From the NCBI GenBank assembly GCA_002299965.1, contig DBOM01000043.1:1-9076 (forward strand): DNA of 9,076 nt, read 5' to 3'. This document shows positions 1 through 6,170 of this stretch, in pieces. A model generated the notes under the pieces. It had not been told where the DNA came from. It made no database searches and saw nothing but the letters and a program-made list of their open reading frames with translations. Source of the stretch: Caldiserica bacterium UBA646. GTDB taxonomy: Bacteria > Caldisericota > Caldisericia > Caldisericales > Caldisericaceae. Both the position numbers and the translations under genes were made by a program. How positions within the stretch are numbered: position 1 is the first letter of the stretch; every line of letters begins with the position of its first letter.

Positions 1-163
1 GAGAGGATAAAAATCTCTCGGAAGGGAGATGATGATTGTTATAAGAGGGAATAGTTCCTAAAAGGATAAGTAGGAGGTGAAATTTACAAGATTGAAGGAA
101 AAGACAGTAATTTTGTAGTTTGCAAAAAGAAAGTAAAAATATACAATTTAAGGAGGACAAAAA
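1..163. other. Purine-rich leader with small hairpins, no gene
   Basis: No convincing coding sequence lies here; the only frame open from the left edge stops at 52-54 after 17 unremarkable codons. Two mutually exclusive hairpins can form at the left end: GAGAG (1-5) with CTCTC (15-19), or ATCTCTC (13-19) with GGGAGAT (24-30) around a GGAA loop. Smaller competing stems occur at 48-58 and 56-66. An AGGAGGTG sequence at 72-79 is an orphan ribosome-site match; the nearest start-like codon is TTG at 92, giving only eight codons. The region probably serves as the 5' leader of the amidase-domain gene, but no known riboswitch class was recognised. Confidence 0.4.
151..156 (+). promoter_or_regulatory. 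Strong ribosome binding site for the amidase-domain gene
   Basis: AGGAGG is a perfect Shine-Dalgarno core, seven bases before the ATG at 164. It fixes the start of this gene. Confidence 0.85.
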
Positions 164-1480
164 ATGAGAAAGACAATTTCTTTAACTGCCGTAAAGTTTT
201 TATCAATTATCATCCTTATCTTTATTATGAGTATAAGTATTTTTCCTTCAAGGAGTTTCTTAAGCGGCAAAAGTGCTAATAATGATACGTTAATTATTAA
301 TACACTTTCGGAAACAGTAAGAGATTGGTACTATCAGCAACGCTCAAATAGTTTTAAGAATGTTGTTGTAAATGTTTCTTTAATCAGTGAACTTCCTCAC
401 TCTGTAGATAATGGTAAAGCTGAAGCAGTTTTTCATATAAATGCAAAGATGATACCGACGGTGACAACAGAAGAAGTAGAGAAGTCGCCCTTTTTGCGTG
501 GAATGCAATATTATATAATTGAAAACAAGAAGGCTCTTTCGAACACTACAATTAAAATGATAGAATCAAAGATTAGAGAGCGGAAGAAAGAATTAATGGA
601 ACCTATTGGGGAACCAACAGAAGAAAACATTGTTTTAAAAATTGTTTGCGAGGTTACTCCAACAGGAAGTATTAAGAAAAACACTGTTAATATCTTCTAC
701 AACGTTTCAGGAGAAGGAACCCCAATCTGGAAGGATGCAACTGACCTCTTTCCTTCCTCCGCTTTATCTCCAAAAGAGGAAGAAAGAATGGGTTATGAGG
801 AGATTAAAAATTTGCTTGGAAAACTCTACCCAGCTAATGGCTCTTCGAAAGAAGTTTCACCCACTGCGTATTATGAGAATTGGTATGTTAGAAATAACGC
901 AAAAATATACGCAGATGCGCATACATCTAACTACAACCCTGCTATAAAGTGTTGGAGATATGATTATCAGACGGGACAGTGGGTGAGGGAGGTATCTTAT
1001 GGTGCAATAAATGACGGAAATGGAAATGACATTTGGAATATGTCGCAATACCCTTTGTCACCTGTAACAATACAAGGTGAAACTCGCTATGAAACTTTAG
1101 CATGTCATAATTGTGCTGATTTTGTTTCTCAAGCAATGTATGCAGGCGGAATGCTGGCCGATGGTAAGTGGGGCCCTTTGTATAGAAAAACGGGGGCTCC
1201 AGACGGTAATTGGTACTGGACTTATGTCCCTGACCTTTTACCATATATGAGAGACACGAGAGGTGATTGGGTATATAGCGATTACAATAATACGCAGAAT
1301 GGAGATGCAATCGTATGGCCAGGTCAATCCCATACTGCTATGATAGATTATAATTTGTATCAGAATGGGACTTACACAAAAAAGTATGCTGCACATACAA
1401 CCGATTCAAAACAATATTACTACTCACCTGCAGCTGGCTATTGGCATTACAAGGTTAGTTGTTGGAGATGGACTCCTTAG
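164..1480 (+). CDS. Exported protein with C-terminal putative amidase domain (Amidase_6 type)
   Basis: The 438-residue product starts with a basic end and a hydrophobic stretch (about residues 8-27), so it is exported or membrane-anchored; no clear signal peptidase site is visible. Residues 85-230 form a middle region I cannot assign. Residues 235-431 resemble the putative amidase domain PF12671. The fingerprint CHNCADFVSQAMYAGG (314-329) corresponds to the family's DCTNFVSQ...GG motif, making Cys317 the likely nucleophile, with His390 (GDAIVWPGQSHTAMI) and perhaps His411 as partners. The family is related to Cys/His hydrolases of the NlpC/P60 kind, so a role on cell-wall or peptide amides is possible but unproven. 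The start is set by a perfect ribosome site. A lipoprotein gene follows after one base, which suggests a joint envelope function. Confidence 0.8.
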   Translation: MRKTISLTAVKFLSIIILIFIMSISIFPSRSFLSGKSANNDTLIINTLSETVRDWYYQQRSNSFKNVVVNVSLISELPHSVDNGKAEAVFHINAKMIPTVTTEEVEKSPFLRGMQYYIIENKKALSNTTIKMIESKIRERKKELMEPIGEPTEENIVLKIVCEVTPTGSIKKNTVNIFYNVSGEGTPIWKDATDLFPSSALSPKEEERMGYEEIKNLLGKLYPANGSSKEVSPTAYYENWYVRNNAKIYADAHTSNYNPAIKCWRYDYQTGQWVREVSYGAINDGNGNDIWNMSQYPLSPVTIQGETRYETLACHNCADFVSQAMYAGGMLADGKWGPLYRKTGAPDGNWYWTYVPDLLPYMRDTRGDWVYSDYNNTQNGDAIVWPGQSHTAMIDYNLYQNGTYTKKYAAHTTDSKQYYYSPAAGYWHYKVSCWRWTP

Positions 1481-1481
1481 C

Positions 1482-2735
1482 ATGGGAAAAAGAATAATCA
1501 TCCTATTTTTAATTTTAACGGTTCTTTTCATTACAGGATGTAATAAGGAGAAAACGCTAAATGAAACACCAAATGAAAATGCGATTCCATTTTTAACATT
1601 TGCGGTCAATGAAAGAAACCATAATGTTGAAGCATACTTAAACTACTGGGATATCGAAAAAGGAGAAATTATCCAGATAGACAAAGTGATTTATAAAGTA
1701 AATAAGGCTCCCTTTTACGCTGATGGGAAACCTGTGTGGGAGGGTATAGTCCGTAGCTTTGCCTATCCTTTATCCTGGGATGGAGAAAATTACATTTATC
1801 TCTCCAGCCAGTACCATGAGGTAAAAAACCCTCTCAATTTCAAAATTAGAATGTTTGATGATGTAAGAGGCAAGGAACCAAGGAAGGGAGTCATGTGTGA
1901 TACTGCTTGTTCATATGCAAAAGACCTTCAGGTCTATCTAAAGATCAGAAATTATCTGAAAGCTGACTATACAGCTTTTATTTTCACTGTTTTTGATGGA
2001 GAAAAAGTTAGGAAGAAAGAGGTTAAAATTTCTTTGTACAACGATACATTCCATGGAGGTATTCCTGCAGGTCAAGCTTACCTGTACGATAAAGACAAAG
2101 AGGAGGTTAAATCCCTTCATCTTTATTTTGATAACGTAGGAATGGGGCATTTTCTTGTTTGCTCCGTTAATATAGAAAAAGGGACTTACCAGTGGTATGA
2201 GGTAACCGGGATTAAGGGATGTATTCCCTTTATGAGTCAGATGGGGATTTCGACTATAGGGAATAACTTTTACGCAGATGAATGTGGTGGTTATATTGGT
2301 TTTATAGACATGGATAACTATTCGTACAAGACATTTCTTTCTCATGACGAAATACAGAAGATTTTGTCTCCTTACTTTTCCACTATTCCTTCTTACTTTT
2401 TTTATACGCTTAGAGATGGAGGCGAATATAAGGATTTTCTTATACTAAGCGCCTACTTAGATTTTGGCGAAGAACCTCCATCTAATAATTTCAAACGCCT
2501 TTTTGTGGCAATTAATACCAAAACAAAAGAATGTGTTGGAACACTTGAGTGGGATTCACTTCATCCTGAAGTCTTTGCTGTAAGGGATAAGAATGGGAAA
2601 GAGTTATCGAAAATAGCAACCGACAAATTAGTTAAAGACATTAGCAAAGTTCAAGACGCCAATGAGAGAATTTATACTTACGGAGGGTTCATAGACGAAG
2701 GATTCATCAGGTTTCCACATAAAAATGGGGATTAG
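1482..2735 (+). CDS. Lipoprotein of unknown function, partner of the amidase-domain gene
   Basis: The product has 417 residues. The N-terminus is a classic lipoprotein signal: MGKR, a hydrophobic core (5-17), then the lipobox I-T-G-C with the lipidated cysteine at 20. The mature protein should be tethered to the outer face of the membrane. I do not recognise the rest; it is rich in aromatic and charged residues with alternating strand-like segments and several WD/Y patterns, which could be a beta-rich fold, but no named domain can be supported. The reading frame is open from 1365, but starting at 1482 gives a proper signal peptide and avoids a 116-base overlap with the upstream gene. It lies one base after that stop codon, so translation is probably coupled; GGAG at 1464-1467 is rather far. 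The hairpin at 2795-2816 follows. Confidence 0.75.
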   Translation: MGKRIIILFLILTVLFITGCNKEKTLNETPNENAIPFLTFAVNERNHNVEAYLNYWDIEKGEIIQIDKVIYKVNKAPFYADGKPVWEGIVRSFAYPLSWDGENYIYLSSQYHEVKNPLNFKIRMFDDVRGKEPRKGVMCDTACSYAKDLQVYLKIRNYLKADYTAFIFTVFDGEKVRKKEVKISLYNDTFHGGIPAGQAYLYDKDKEEVKSLHLYFDNVGMGHFLVCSVNIEKGTYQWYEVTGIKGCIPFMSQMGISTIGNNFYADECGGYIGFIDMDNYSYKTFLSHDEIQKILSPYFSTIPSYFFYTLRDGGEYKDFLILSAYLDFGEEPPSNNFKRLFVAINTKTKECVGTLEWDSLHPEVFAVRDKNGKELSKIATDKLVKDISKVQDANERIYTYGGFIDEGFIRFPHKNGD

Positions 2736-2744
2736 ATTACTACT

Positions 2745-2779
2745 GTTTATAACTACTCCTAGTTAGTTTGTTTATAAAC
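2745..2779. repeat. Short GTTTATAA direct repeat, second copy a perfect palindrome
   Basis: GTTTATAACT at 2745-2754 recurs as GTTTATAAACT at 2770-2780; the second copy contains the 10-base palindrome GTTTATAAAC (2770-2779). It lies between the lipoprotein stop and the terminator hairpin. It could be a small operator-like site or chance in AT-rich DNA. Confidence 0.25.
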
Positions 2780-2794
2780 TTTCTGAGGAATGAC

Positions 2795-2816
2795 AAGGGA
2801 GGCATTTGCCTCCCTT
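2795..2816 (+). terminator. Terminator-like hairpin after the lipoprotein gene
   Basis: AAGGGAGGC and GCCTCCCTT form a perfect 9-bp stem around the loop ATTT, 60 bases after the lipoprotein stop codon. The stem is strong but the bases after it (AGATTGTATT) are only moderately T-rich, so intrinsic termination may be incomplete; Rho is encoded in this genome and could help. It separates the envelope module from the rho operon. Confidence 0.65.
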
Positions 2817-2893
2817 AGATTGTATTCCAGAATTTAAAGCTAACAGTCTCATAAAGAGTATAGTTTCTTCTTTTGTATGGGTTTATGAAGTAA

Positions 2894-2979
2894 GTTTGCA
2901 AAATTCTTTTAAAATGATGGAACTTTTTTGCCTCTCAGGTGCCTAATATAGGAGAATAAATTTTTGATGGGAGGTGCAG
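2894..2979 (+). repeat. Degenerate direct repeat, copy A
   Basis: This segment resembles 3058-3147 about 166 bases downstream. Shared landmarks in order are GTTT..CAAAA.TTCTT, an A-rich stretch, TTTGC, a TATAG-rich stretch, and a core at 2958-2979 matching 3126-3147 at 19 of 22 positions. The core carries a ribosome-site-like GGGAGGTG (2969-2976), but no start codon follows it at normal distance; the place matching the ATG of copy B reads ATA. Confidence 0.5.
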
Positions 2980-3057
2980 ACGATATAATATAAAAAAGTT
3001 TTGAAAAAAAGTATAAAATTTTTTGGGAATCCGAAATCTTACTGGTGAGAGAAAAAA

Positions 3058-3147
3058 GTTTTTCAAAAATTCTTATGAAAAATATAAAAAAATTTGCAAG
3101 TTTACGGGTCTTATATATAGAAGTAAAATTTTTAATAGGAGATGCAG
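3058..3147 (+). repeat. Degenerate direct repeat, copy B
   Basis: This is the second copy of the segment at 2894-2979, with a few one-base indels. It ends in AGGAGATGCAG (3137-3147), and ten bases later an ATG begins a signal-peptide-like reading frame at 3157. The two copies may therefore be the upstream regions of duplicated, decayed secreted-protein genes. Confidence 0.5.
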
Positions 3148-3156
3148 CGGGAAGAA

Positions 3157-3290
3157 ATGAAGAAAAGGTTGATATTGCGACTTCTTTTCTTTGTCTTTCT
3201 TTTTGTGCTTACTTAACAGAGACTCTACGAAGCTATATAAAATATCATAGTAACTCAAATGTATGTAACTCATACAGCGACTTGACTAAT
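3157..3290 (+). pseudogene. Frameshifted 5' remnant of an amidase-domain gene paralogue
   Basis: From the ATG at 3157 the sequence reads MKKRLILRLLFFVFLFVLT and stops at 3214-3216. This is a basic start and hydrophobic core typical of a signal peptide, but nothing follows it. If the frame is shifted near 3200-3213, translation continues as LTETLRSYIKYHSNSN (3213-3260). That resembles LSETVRDWYYQQRSNS at residues 48-63 of the intact amidase-domain protein at 164-1480: L, E, T, R and the SNS are shared, with one gap and several conservative changes. I infer a truncated and frameshifted paralogue retaining about the first 45 codons. Alternatives are a genuine 19-residue membrane peptide, or chance similarity in AT-rich DNA. 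The match is short and unscored. Confidence 0.35.
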
Positions 3291-3309
3291 GATAAAAAGC
3301 TTCTATTAT
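3283..3309 (+). promoter_or_regulatory. Candidate sigma-A-type promoter of the rho operon
   Basis: TTGACT (3283-3288, five of six consensus bases) and TATTAT (3304-3309) are separated by 15 bases, shorter than the usual 17. The expected transcription start, 6-9 bases after the -10 box, falls at 3316-3319, at or just before the ATG of the DUF364 gene. That would give a leaderless mRNA, matching the absence of a ribosome site before that ATG. Confidence 0.45.
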
Positions 3310-3318
3310 GTACTTGCG

Positions 3319-4026
3319 ATGAAAATTTTCGATGAAATTCTCCAGACATTGACTGATTTTTCTATTAAAGATGTACGTGTTGGTAAAAACTGGACTGTAG
3401 TTGAAAGCAAAAATTGTGGGTTTGGATTAAATTTTCCTGAGACATATCACATGTTCACCCGATTTACAGGTGAGCTTATCGGTAAAAGTGCAAAGGAAAT
3501 TGCTCAGTTTTCAAAATCCTGGAATCCGACCGAAGCAAGCATTGGAGTTGCTGCCATTAATTCTTTAATAGATCCAAGTGGAAAGAAAATTAATGGATTA
3601 GATTATATTGAGGAAATTGCGCAAGGTAAGAAAATTGTGTTCATCGGGCATTTCCCTAGGTTAGATAAAATAAAAAACAGAGCAATGTCTTTAGAAATTA
3701 TAGAGAAGACGCCAAAGGAAGGTGATTATCCCGATACTGCATCTGAGTTTCTTATTCCACGGGCGGATATAGTGGTAATTTCAGGGAGCGTATTTGTTAA
3801 TAAAACTTACAAGAGACTACTTGAATTATCTAAAAATTGTTATACAATATTACTTGGGCCATCCGTAATAATGAGCGATGTTTTATTTGAGTATGGCGTG
3901 GATGCGCTTGCTGGAAGTACAGTACTAAATCCCACAAAGGTGTTAATCGCTGTTTCTCAAGGAGCTCATTTAAAAGACTTTAGCAAGTACCTTCAATATA
4001 TAATACGGTTTAGAGAAAAGAGGTGA
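3319..4026 (+). CDS. DUF4213/DUF364 family protein (putative heavy-metal chelation domain)
   Basis: The 235-residue cytoplasmic protein has no signal peptide or membrane segment. Residues 1-80 resemble the DUF4213 N-terminal domain (...VRVGKNWTVVES..., then ...SIGVAAINSL). Residues 85-235 resemble DUF364 (PF04016): GKKIVFIGHFP (93-103), KTPKEGDYPDTASEFLIPRAD (about 120-140), ISGSVFVNKT (144-153), ILLGPS (167-172) and a GVDALAGS segment (183-190). The family has a Rossmann-like C-terminal half and is called a putative heavy-metal chelation domain by annotation, without an established reaction. The frame opens at 3289, but starting at 3319 fits the family's usual N-terminus and the promoter position. 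It ends four bases before the cyclodeaminase-like gene, so the two are probably co-translated. Confidence 0.75.
   Translation: MKIFDEILQTLTDFSIKDVRVGKNWTVVESKNCGFGLNFPETYHMFTRFTGELIGKSAKEIAQFSKSWNPTEASIGVAAINSLIDPSGKKINGLDYIEEIAQGKKIVFIGHFPRLDKIKNRAMSLEIIEKTPKEGDYPDTASEFLIPRADIVVISGSVFVNKTYKRLLELSKNCYTILLGPSVIMSDVLFEYGVDALAGSTVLNPTKVLIAVSQGAHLKDFSKYLQYIIRFREKR
4020..4025 (+). promoter_or_regulatory. Ribosome binding site overlapping the previous stop codon
   Basis: GAGGTG lies five bases before the ATG at 4031 and includes the first bases of the TGA stop (4024-4026) of the DUF364 gene. This arrangement favours coupled translation. Confidence 0.6.
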
Positions 4027-4030
4027 AGCT

Positions 4031-4666
4031 ATGCTTACAGAGCTCTCTGTAAAAGATTTCATTAGAAAACTAGCGTTAGATACTCCTACTCCCGGCGGAG
4101 GAAGTGCAGCTGCTTTAACTGGCTCGATGAGTGCAGCTATTATTGAAATGGTTTTGCAGGTTTCTTTAAAGAAGAAAGATGACCCGGATGAAGTAGAACA
4201 ATGCAAAGAGGTAGCAAAAAAGTGTAGTAGATTATCAAAAAAGCTGATTTTGCTTGTAGATGAAGACGCAAATGCTTTTGATAAGGTGATGGCGGCATAT
4301 AAAATGCCGAAGAAAAACGAAGAAGAAAAAGAGCTTAGAAGAAAGGAAATACAATTAGGACTGAAGGTTGCGTCTCTTGTGCCACTTGAGGTGATGCGCA
4401 ACGTTAAAGAGGTGTTTGATTATTTTGATTTTGTAATAAACAATACAGTGGATTCAGTCATAAGTGATGTAGGGGTAGCATTGCTTCTCGCAGATACTGC
4501 TACTCGAGGTGCTTTTTACAATGTAGTTATTAACTTGAAATTTTTGAAAGACGAGAATTTTAAGAAGGAAATAGAGGATGAGGCAACAAAAATAATACTT
4601 TTTGTAAAAAGCAAGTTAGATGTTTTTGAGGAAAAGATTCAAAGACGTCTGAATCCTAAAGCATGA
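4031..4666 (+). CDS. Formiminotetrahydrofolate cyclodeaminase-like protein (FTCD_C family)
   Basis: The 211-residue protein matches the stand-alone form of the C-terminal cyclodeaminase domain of formiminotransferase-cyclodeaminase (PF04961). Family landmarks are TPTPGGGSAAALTG (18-31), the helix DEDANAFDKVMAAYKMPK (77-94), RKEIQLGLKVASLVPLEVMR (104-123) and SDVGVALLLADTATRGAFYNV (145-165). Characterised members convert 5-formimino-THF to 5,10-methenyl-THF plus ammonia in one-carbon metabolism; some are annotated as methenyl-THF cyclohydrolase. No formiminotransferase or histidine or purine degradation gene is visible nearby, so the true substrate is open. It lies four bases after the DUF364 gene and 34 bases before rho. 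Confidence 0.85.
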   Translation: MLTELSVKDFIRKLALDTPTPGGGSAAALTGSMSAAIIEMVLQVSLKKKDDPDEVEQCKEVAKKCSRLSKKLILLVDEDANAFDKVMAAYKMPKKNEEEKELRRKEIQLGLKVASLVPLEVMRNVKEVFDYFDFVINNTVDSVISDVGVALLLADTATRGAFYNVVINLKFLKDENFKKEIEDEATKIILFVKSKLDVFEEKIQRRLNPKA

Positions 4667-4682
4667 GGAACGAATTTTAGTA

Positions 4683-4688
4683 AGGAGG
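4683..4688 (+). promoter_or_regulatory. Ribosome binding site of rho
   Basis: AGGAGG is a perfect core match, 12 bases before the ATG at 4701, which is somewhat long spacing. No other in-frame start codon lies between. Confidence 0.7.
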
Positions 4689-4700
4689 ATTAATTAACGA

Positions 4701-6170
4701 ATGAATAACGACGACACAGATGTGGATTTAAGTATTACCAGAGAAGAGCTTAACAACAAGACTGCAAGGGAGCTCTATAGAATTTCAAAAGCTATAAAAG
4801 TTAAAAATTATACCCATTTTAGAAAGTCTGATCTCCTTGTAGAAGTAGAGAAAAGAATGAACGAAATTAGAAAAGAAAAAGGCATTGAAGGGGGAGCATC
4901 CGGTGGGATTGATACTAATAAAGGTGAGTCACAGGGGGCTGTAAAAGCACAGATGAATCAGGAAAACAAAACAAACAAAAGATCAGTAAAACCTGCTCAA
5001 CAATCTGAAAATAACCAAAAAGGGCAAACAGCAACAGGTAGAGACGAAAAAAAGGAAGAAATGTTTTTTAAAGGACTTCTCGAGATACATCCTGACGGAT
5101 ATGGATTTTTGAGGTCTAATTATTTCCCTTCCTACTCTGATGTATACGTATCTCCGCCGTTAATAAGAAGATTTGGTTTAAAAACCGGGGATACTATCTC
5201 CGGACCAGTCCAGGGACCACAGAGGGATGGCAGCAAATATTCTTCTTTAACTACAGTAAAGACGATTAATGGAGTAGAAGTAACAGGTTATTTGAAACGT
5301 CCTGTATTTGAAACTCTCACACCTATGTATCCAGATCAAAGGATTAGACTGGAAACTCCTGGATGTAATATTGCCCTTAGAATTATGGATCTTGTTGACC
5401 CGTTGGGCAAAGGGCAGAGGGGGCTTATTGTTTCTCCGCCTAAAGCAGGAAAAACAACACTCATTAAGGCAATTGCTCAGAGTGTTACCAAAAATCATCC
5501 TGAAATTATACTTATGGTTTTACTGATAGATGAGCGTCCGGAAGAAGTGACGGATATGCAAATGTCTGTTTCTGCGGAGGTGATAAGTTCCACATTTGAT
5601 CAATCTCCTGAAAATCATATAAGAGTTGTCGAGCTGGCACTTGAGCGAGCAAAAAGACTTGTTGAGATGGGAAATGATGTAATGATTTTATTGGATGGTA
5701 TCACCCGGTTAACCAGGGCGTACAACCTTTTGAGTTCAAATACGGGGAAGACTCTGTCAGGTGGTTTGGATCCAGCTGCAATTAAAGGGCCTAAAAAATT
5801 CCTTGGTGCTGCAAGAAATATTTTAAATGGAGGGAGTCTCACAATGCTCGCTACTGCACTGATCGATACAGGATCCAGACTCGACCAGGTTATATATGAA
5901 GAATTTAAAGGTACGGGTAATATGGAAATTATATTGAACAGATCACTTGCGGAACAGATGTTATTCCCTGCTGTAGATATAAAGAGGTCGGGTACAAGAA
6001 AAGAAGAACTTTTGTATACGCCCGAGGAATACAAAAAGATTTGGACTTTGAGGAAATTCATTAGCTCTTTTGATCCCTCTGAATCTCTATCAAGATTACT
6101 GGATATGCTGAAGAAGACTGAATCAAATAAAGAATTTCTCGAAAGTATAATAACCGGCGATGAAAAATAG
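4701..6170 (+). CDS. rho: Transcription termination factor Rho
   Basis: The 489-residue protein is the hexameric RNA-dependent ATPase that ends transcription and is complete. In order it has the Rho N-terminal helical domain (about 11-58), a polar linker rich in Asn, Gln, Lys and Gly (61-119), the cold-shock-like primary RNA-binding domain (about 121-195, with GYGFLR at 133-138) and the RecA-like ATPase (200-489). The ATPase shows Walker A PPKAGKT (246-252), IDERPEEVTDMQ (276-287), Walker B ILLDGITRLTRAYN (329-342), the Q-loop region GKTLSGG (349-355) and EEFKGTGNME (400-409). It is longer than E. coli Rho (419 residues) because of the linker. One oddity is Gly333, where E. coli has Ser266 after the Walker B aspartate. 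Its stop overlaps tdk by 11 bases, and no rpmE lies between. Confidence 0.97.
   Translation: MNNDDTDVDLSITREELNNKTARELYRISKAIKVKNYTHFRKSDLLVEVEKRMNEIRKEKGIEGGASGGIDTNKGESQGAVKAQMNQENKTNKRSVKPAQQSENNQKGQTATGRDEKKEEMFFKGLLEIHPDGYGFLRSNYFPSYSDVYVSPPLIRRFGLKTGDTISGPVQGPQRDGSKYSSLTTVKTINGVEVTGYLKRPVFETLTPMYPDQRIRLETPGCNIALRIMDLVDPLGKGQRGLIVSPPKAGKTTLIKAIAQSVTKNHPEIILMVLLIDERPEEVTDMQMSVSAEVISSTFDQSPENHIRVVELALERAKRLVEMGNDVMILLDGITRLTRAYNLLSSNTGKTLSGGLDPAAIKGPKKFLGAARNILNGGSLTMLATALIDTGSRLDQVIYEEFKGTGNMEIILNRSLAEQMLFPAVDIKRSGTRKEELLYTPEEYKKIWTLRKFISSFDPSESLSRLLDMLKKTESNKEFLESIITGDEK

Larger units (their letters stand above)
2820..3318. other. Long AT-rich intergenic region with decayed sequence
   Basis: About 500 bases between the hairpin and the next intact gene. 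It contains two degenerate copies of one segment (2894-2979 and 3058-3147), a broken reading frame resembling the start of the amidase-domain gene (from 3157), a perfect TATAAT at 2984-2989 with only a weak -35 candidate, and a better promoter at 3283-3309. A small hairpin, TTTTGG/CCGAAA with loop GAAT, lies at 3021-3036. A 96-codon open frame at 3045-3335 crosses the region but has no ribosome site and no recognisable product. Confidence 0.5.

Noticed and set aside
119..147. Promoter-like TTTGCA-N17-TACAAT before the amidase-domain gene
   Set aside because: The spacing is good, but transcription would start inside the ribosome site at about 154, removing part of it; the true promoter is probably further upstream.
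70..276. Stop-free stretch in another frame across the start of the amidase-domain gene
   Set aside because: It has no ATG, GTG or TTG start. The competing frame at 164 has a perfect ribosome site and a recognisable product.
942..1310. 122-codon open frame on the minus strand within the amidase-domain gene
   Set aside because: It lies antisense to the conserved catalytic domain, and no supporting start signal was found.
1365..1481. Upstream extension of the lipoprotein reading frame (39 extra codons)
   Set aside because: It overlaps the end of the amidase-domain gene and would bury the lipoprotein signal; ATG at 1482 gives a correct signal peptide.
2894..3147. CRISPR array
   Set aside because: There are only two divergent copies with indels and irregular spacing, and no short exact repeat units or cas genes.
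2820..3318. Possible folate-sensing riboswitch ahead of the DUF364 and cyclodeaminase-like genes
   Set aside because: I could not find the conserved sequence or paired architecture of the known tetrahydrofolate riboswitch, and the promoter at 3283-3309 lies downstream of the region.
3045..3335. 96-codon open frame in the intergenic region
   Set aside because: It has no ribosome site, no recognisable domain and a composition typical of AT-rich non-coding DNA. Part of it (3213-3260) is better explained as a frameshifted remnant of the amidase paralogue.
3970..4401. 143-codon open frame on the minus strand over the cyclodeaminase-like gene
   Set aside because: It is a shadow of the + strand gene; its Ser/Phe-rich composition mirrors the Lys/Glu codons opposite.
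5615..6061. 148-codon open frame on the minus strand within rho
   Set aside because: It lies wholly antisense to a highly conserved ATPase domain, and no ribosome site or family resemblance was seen.
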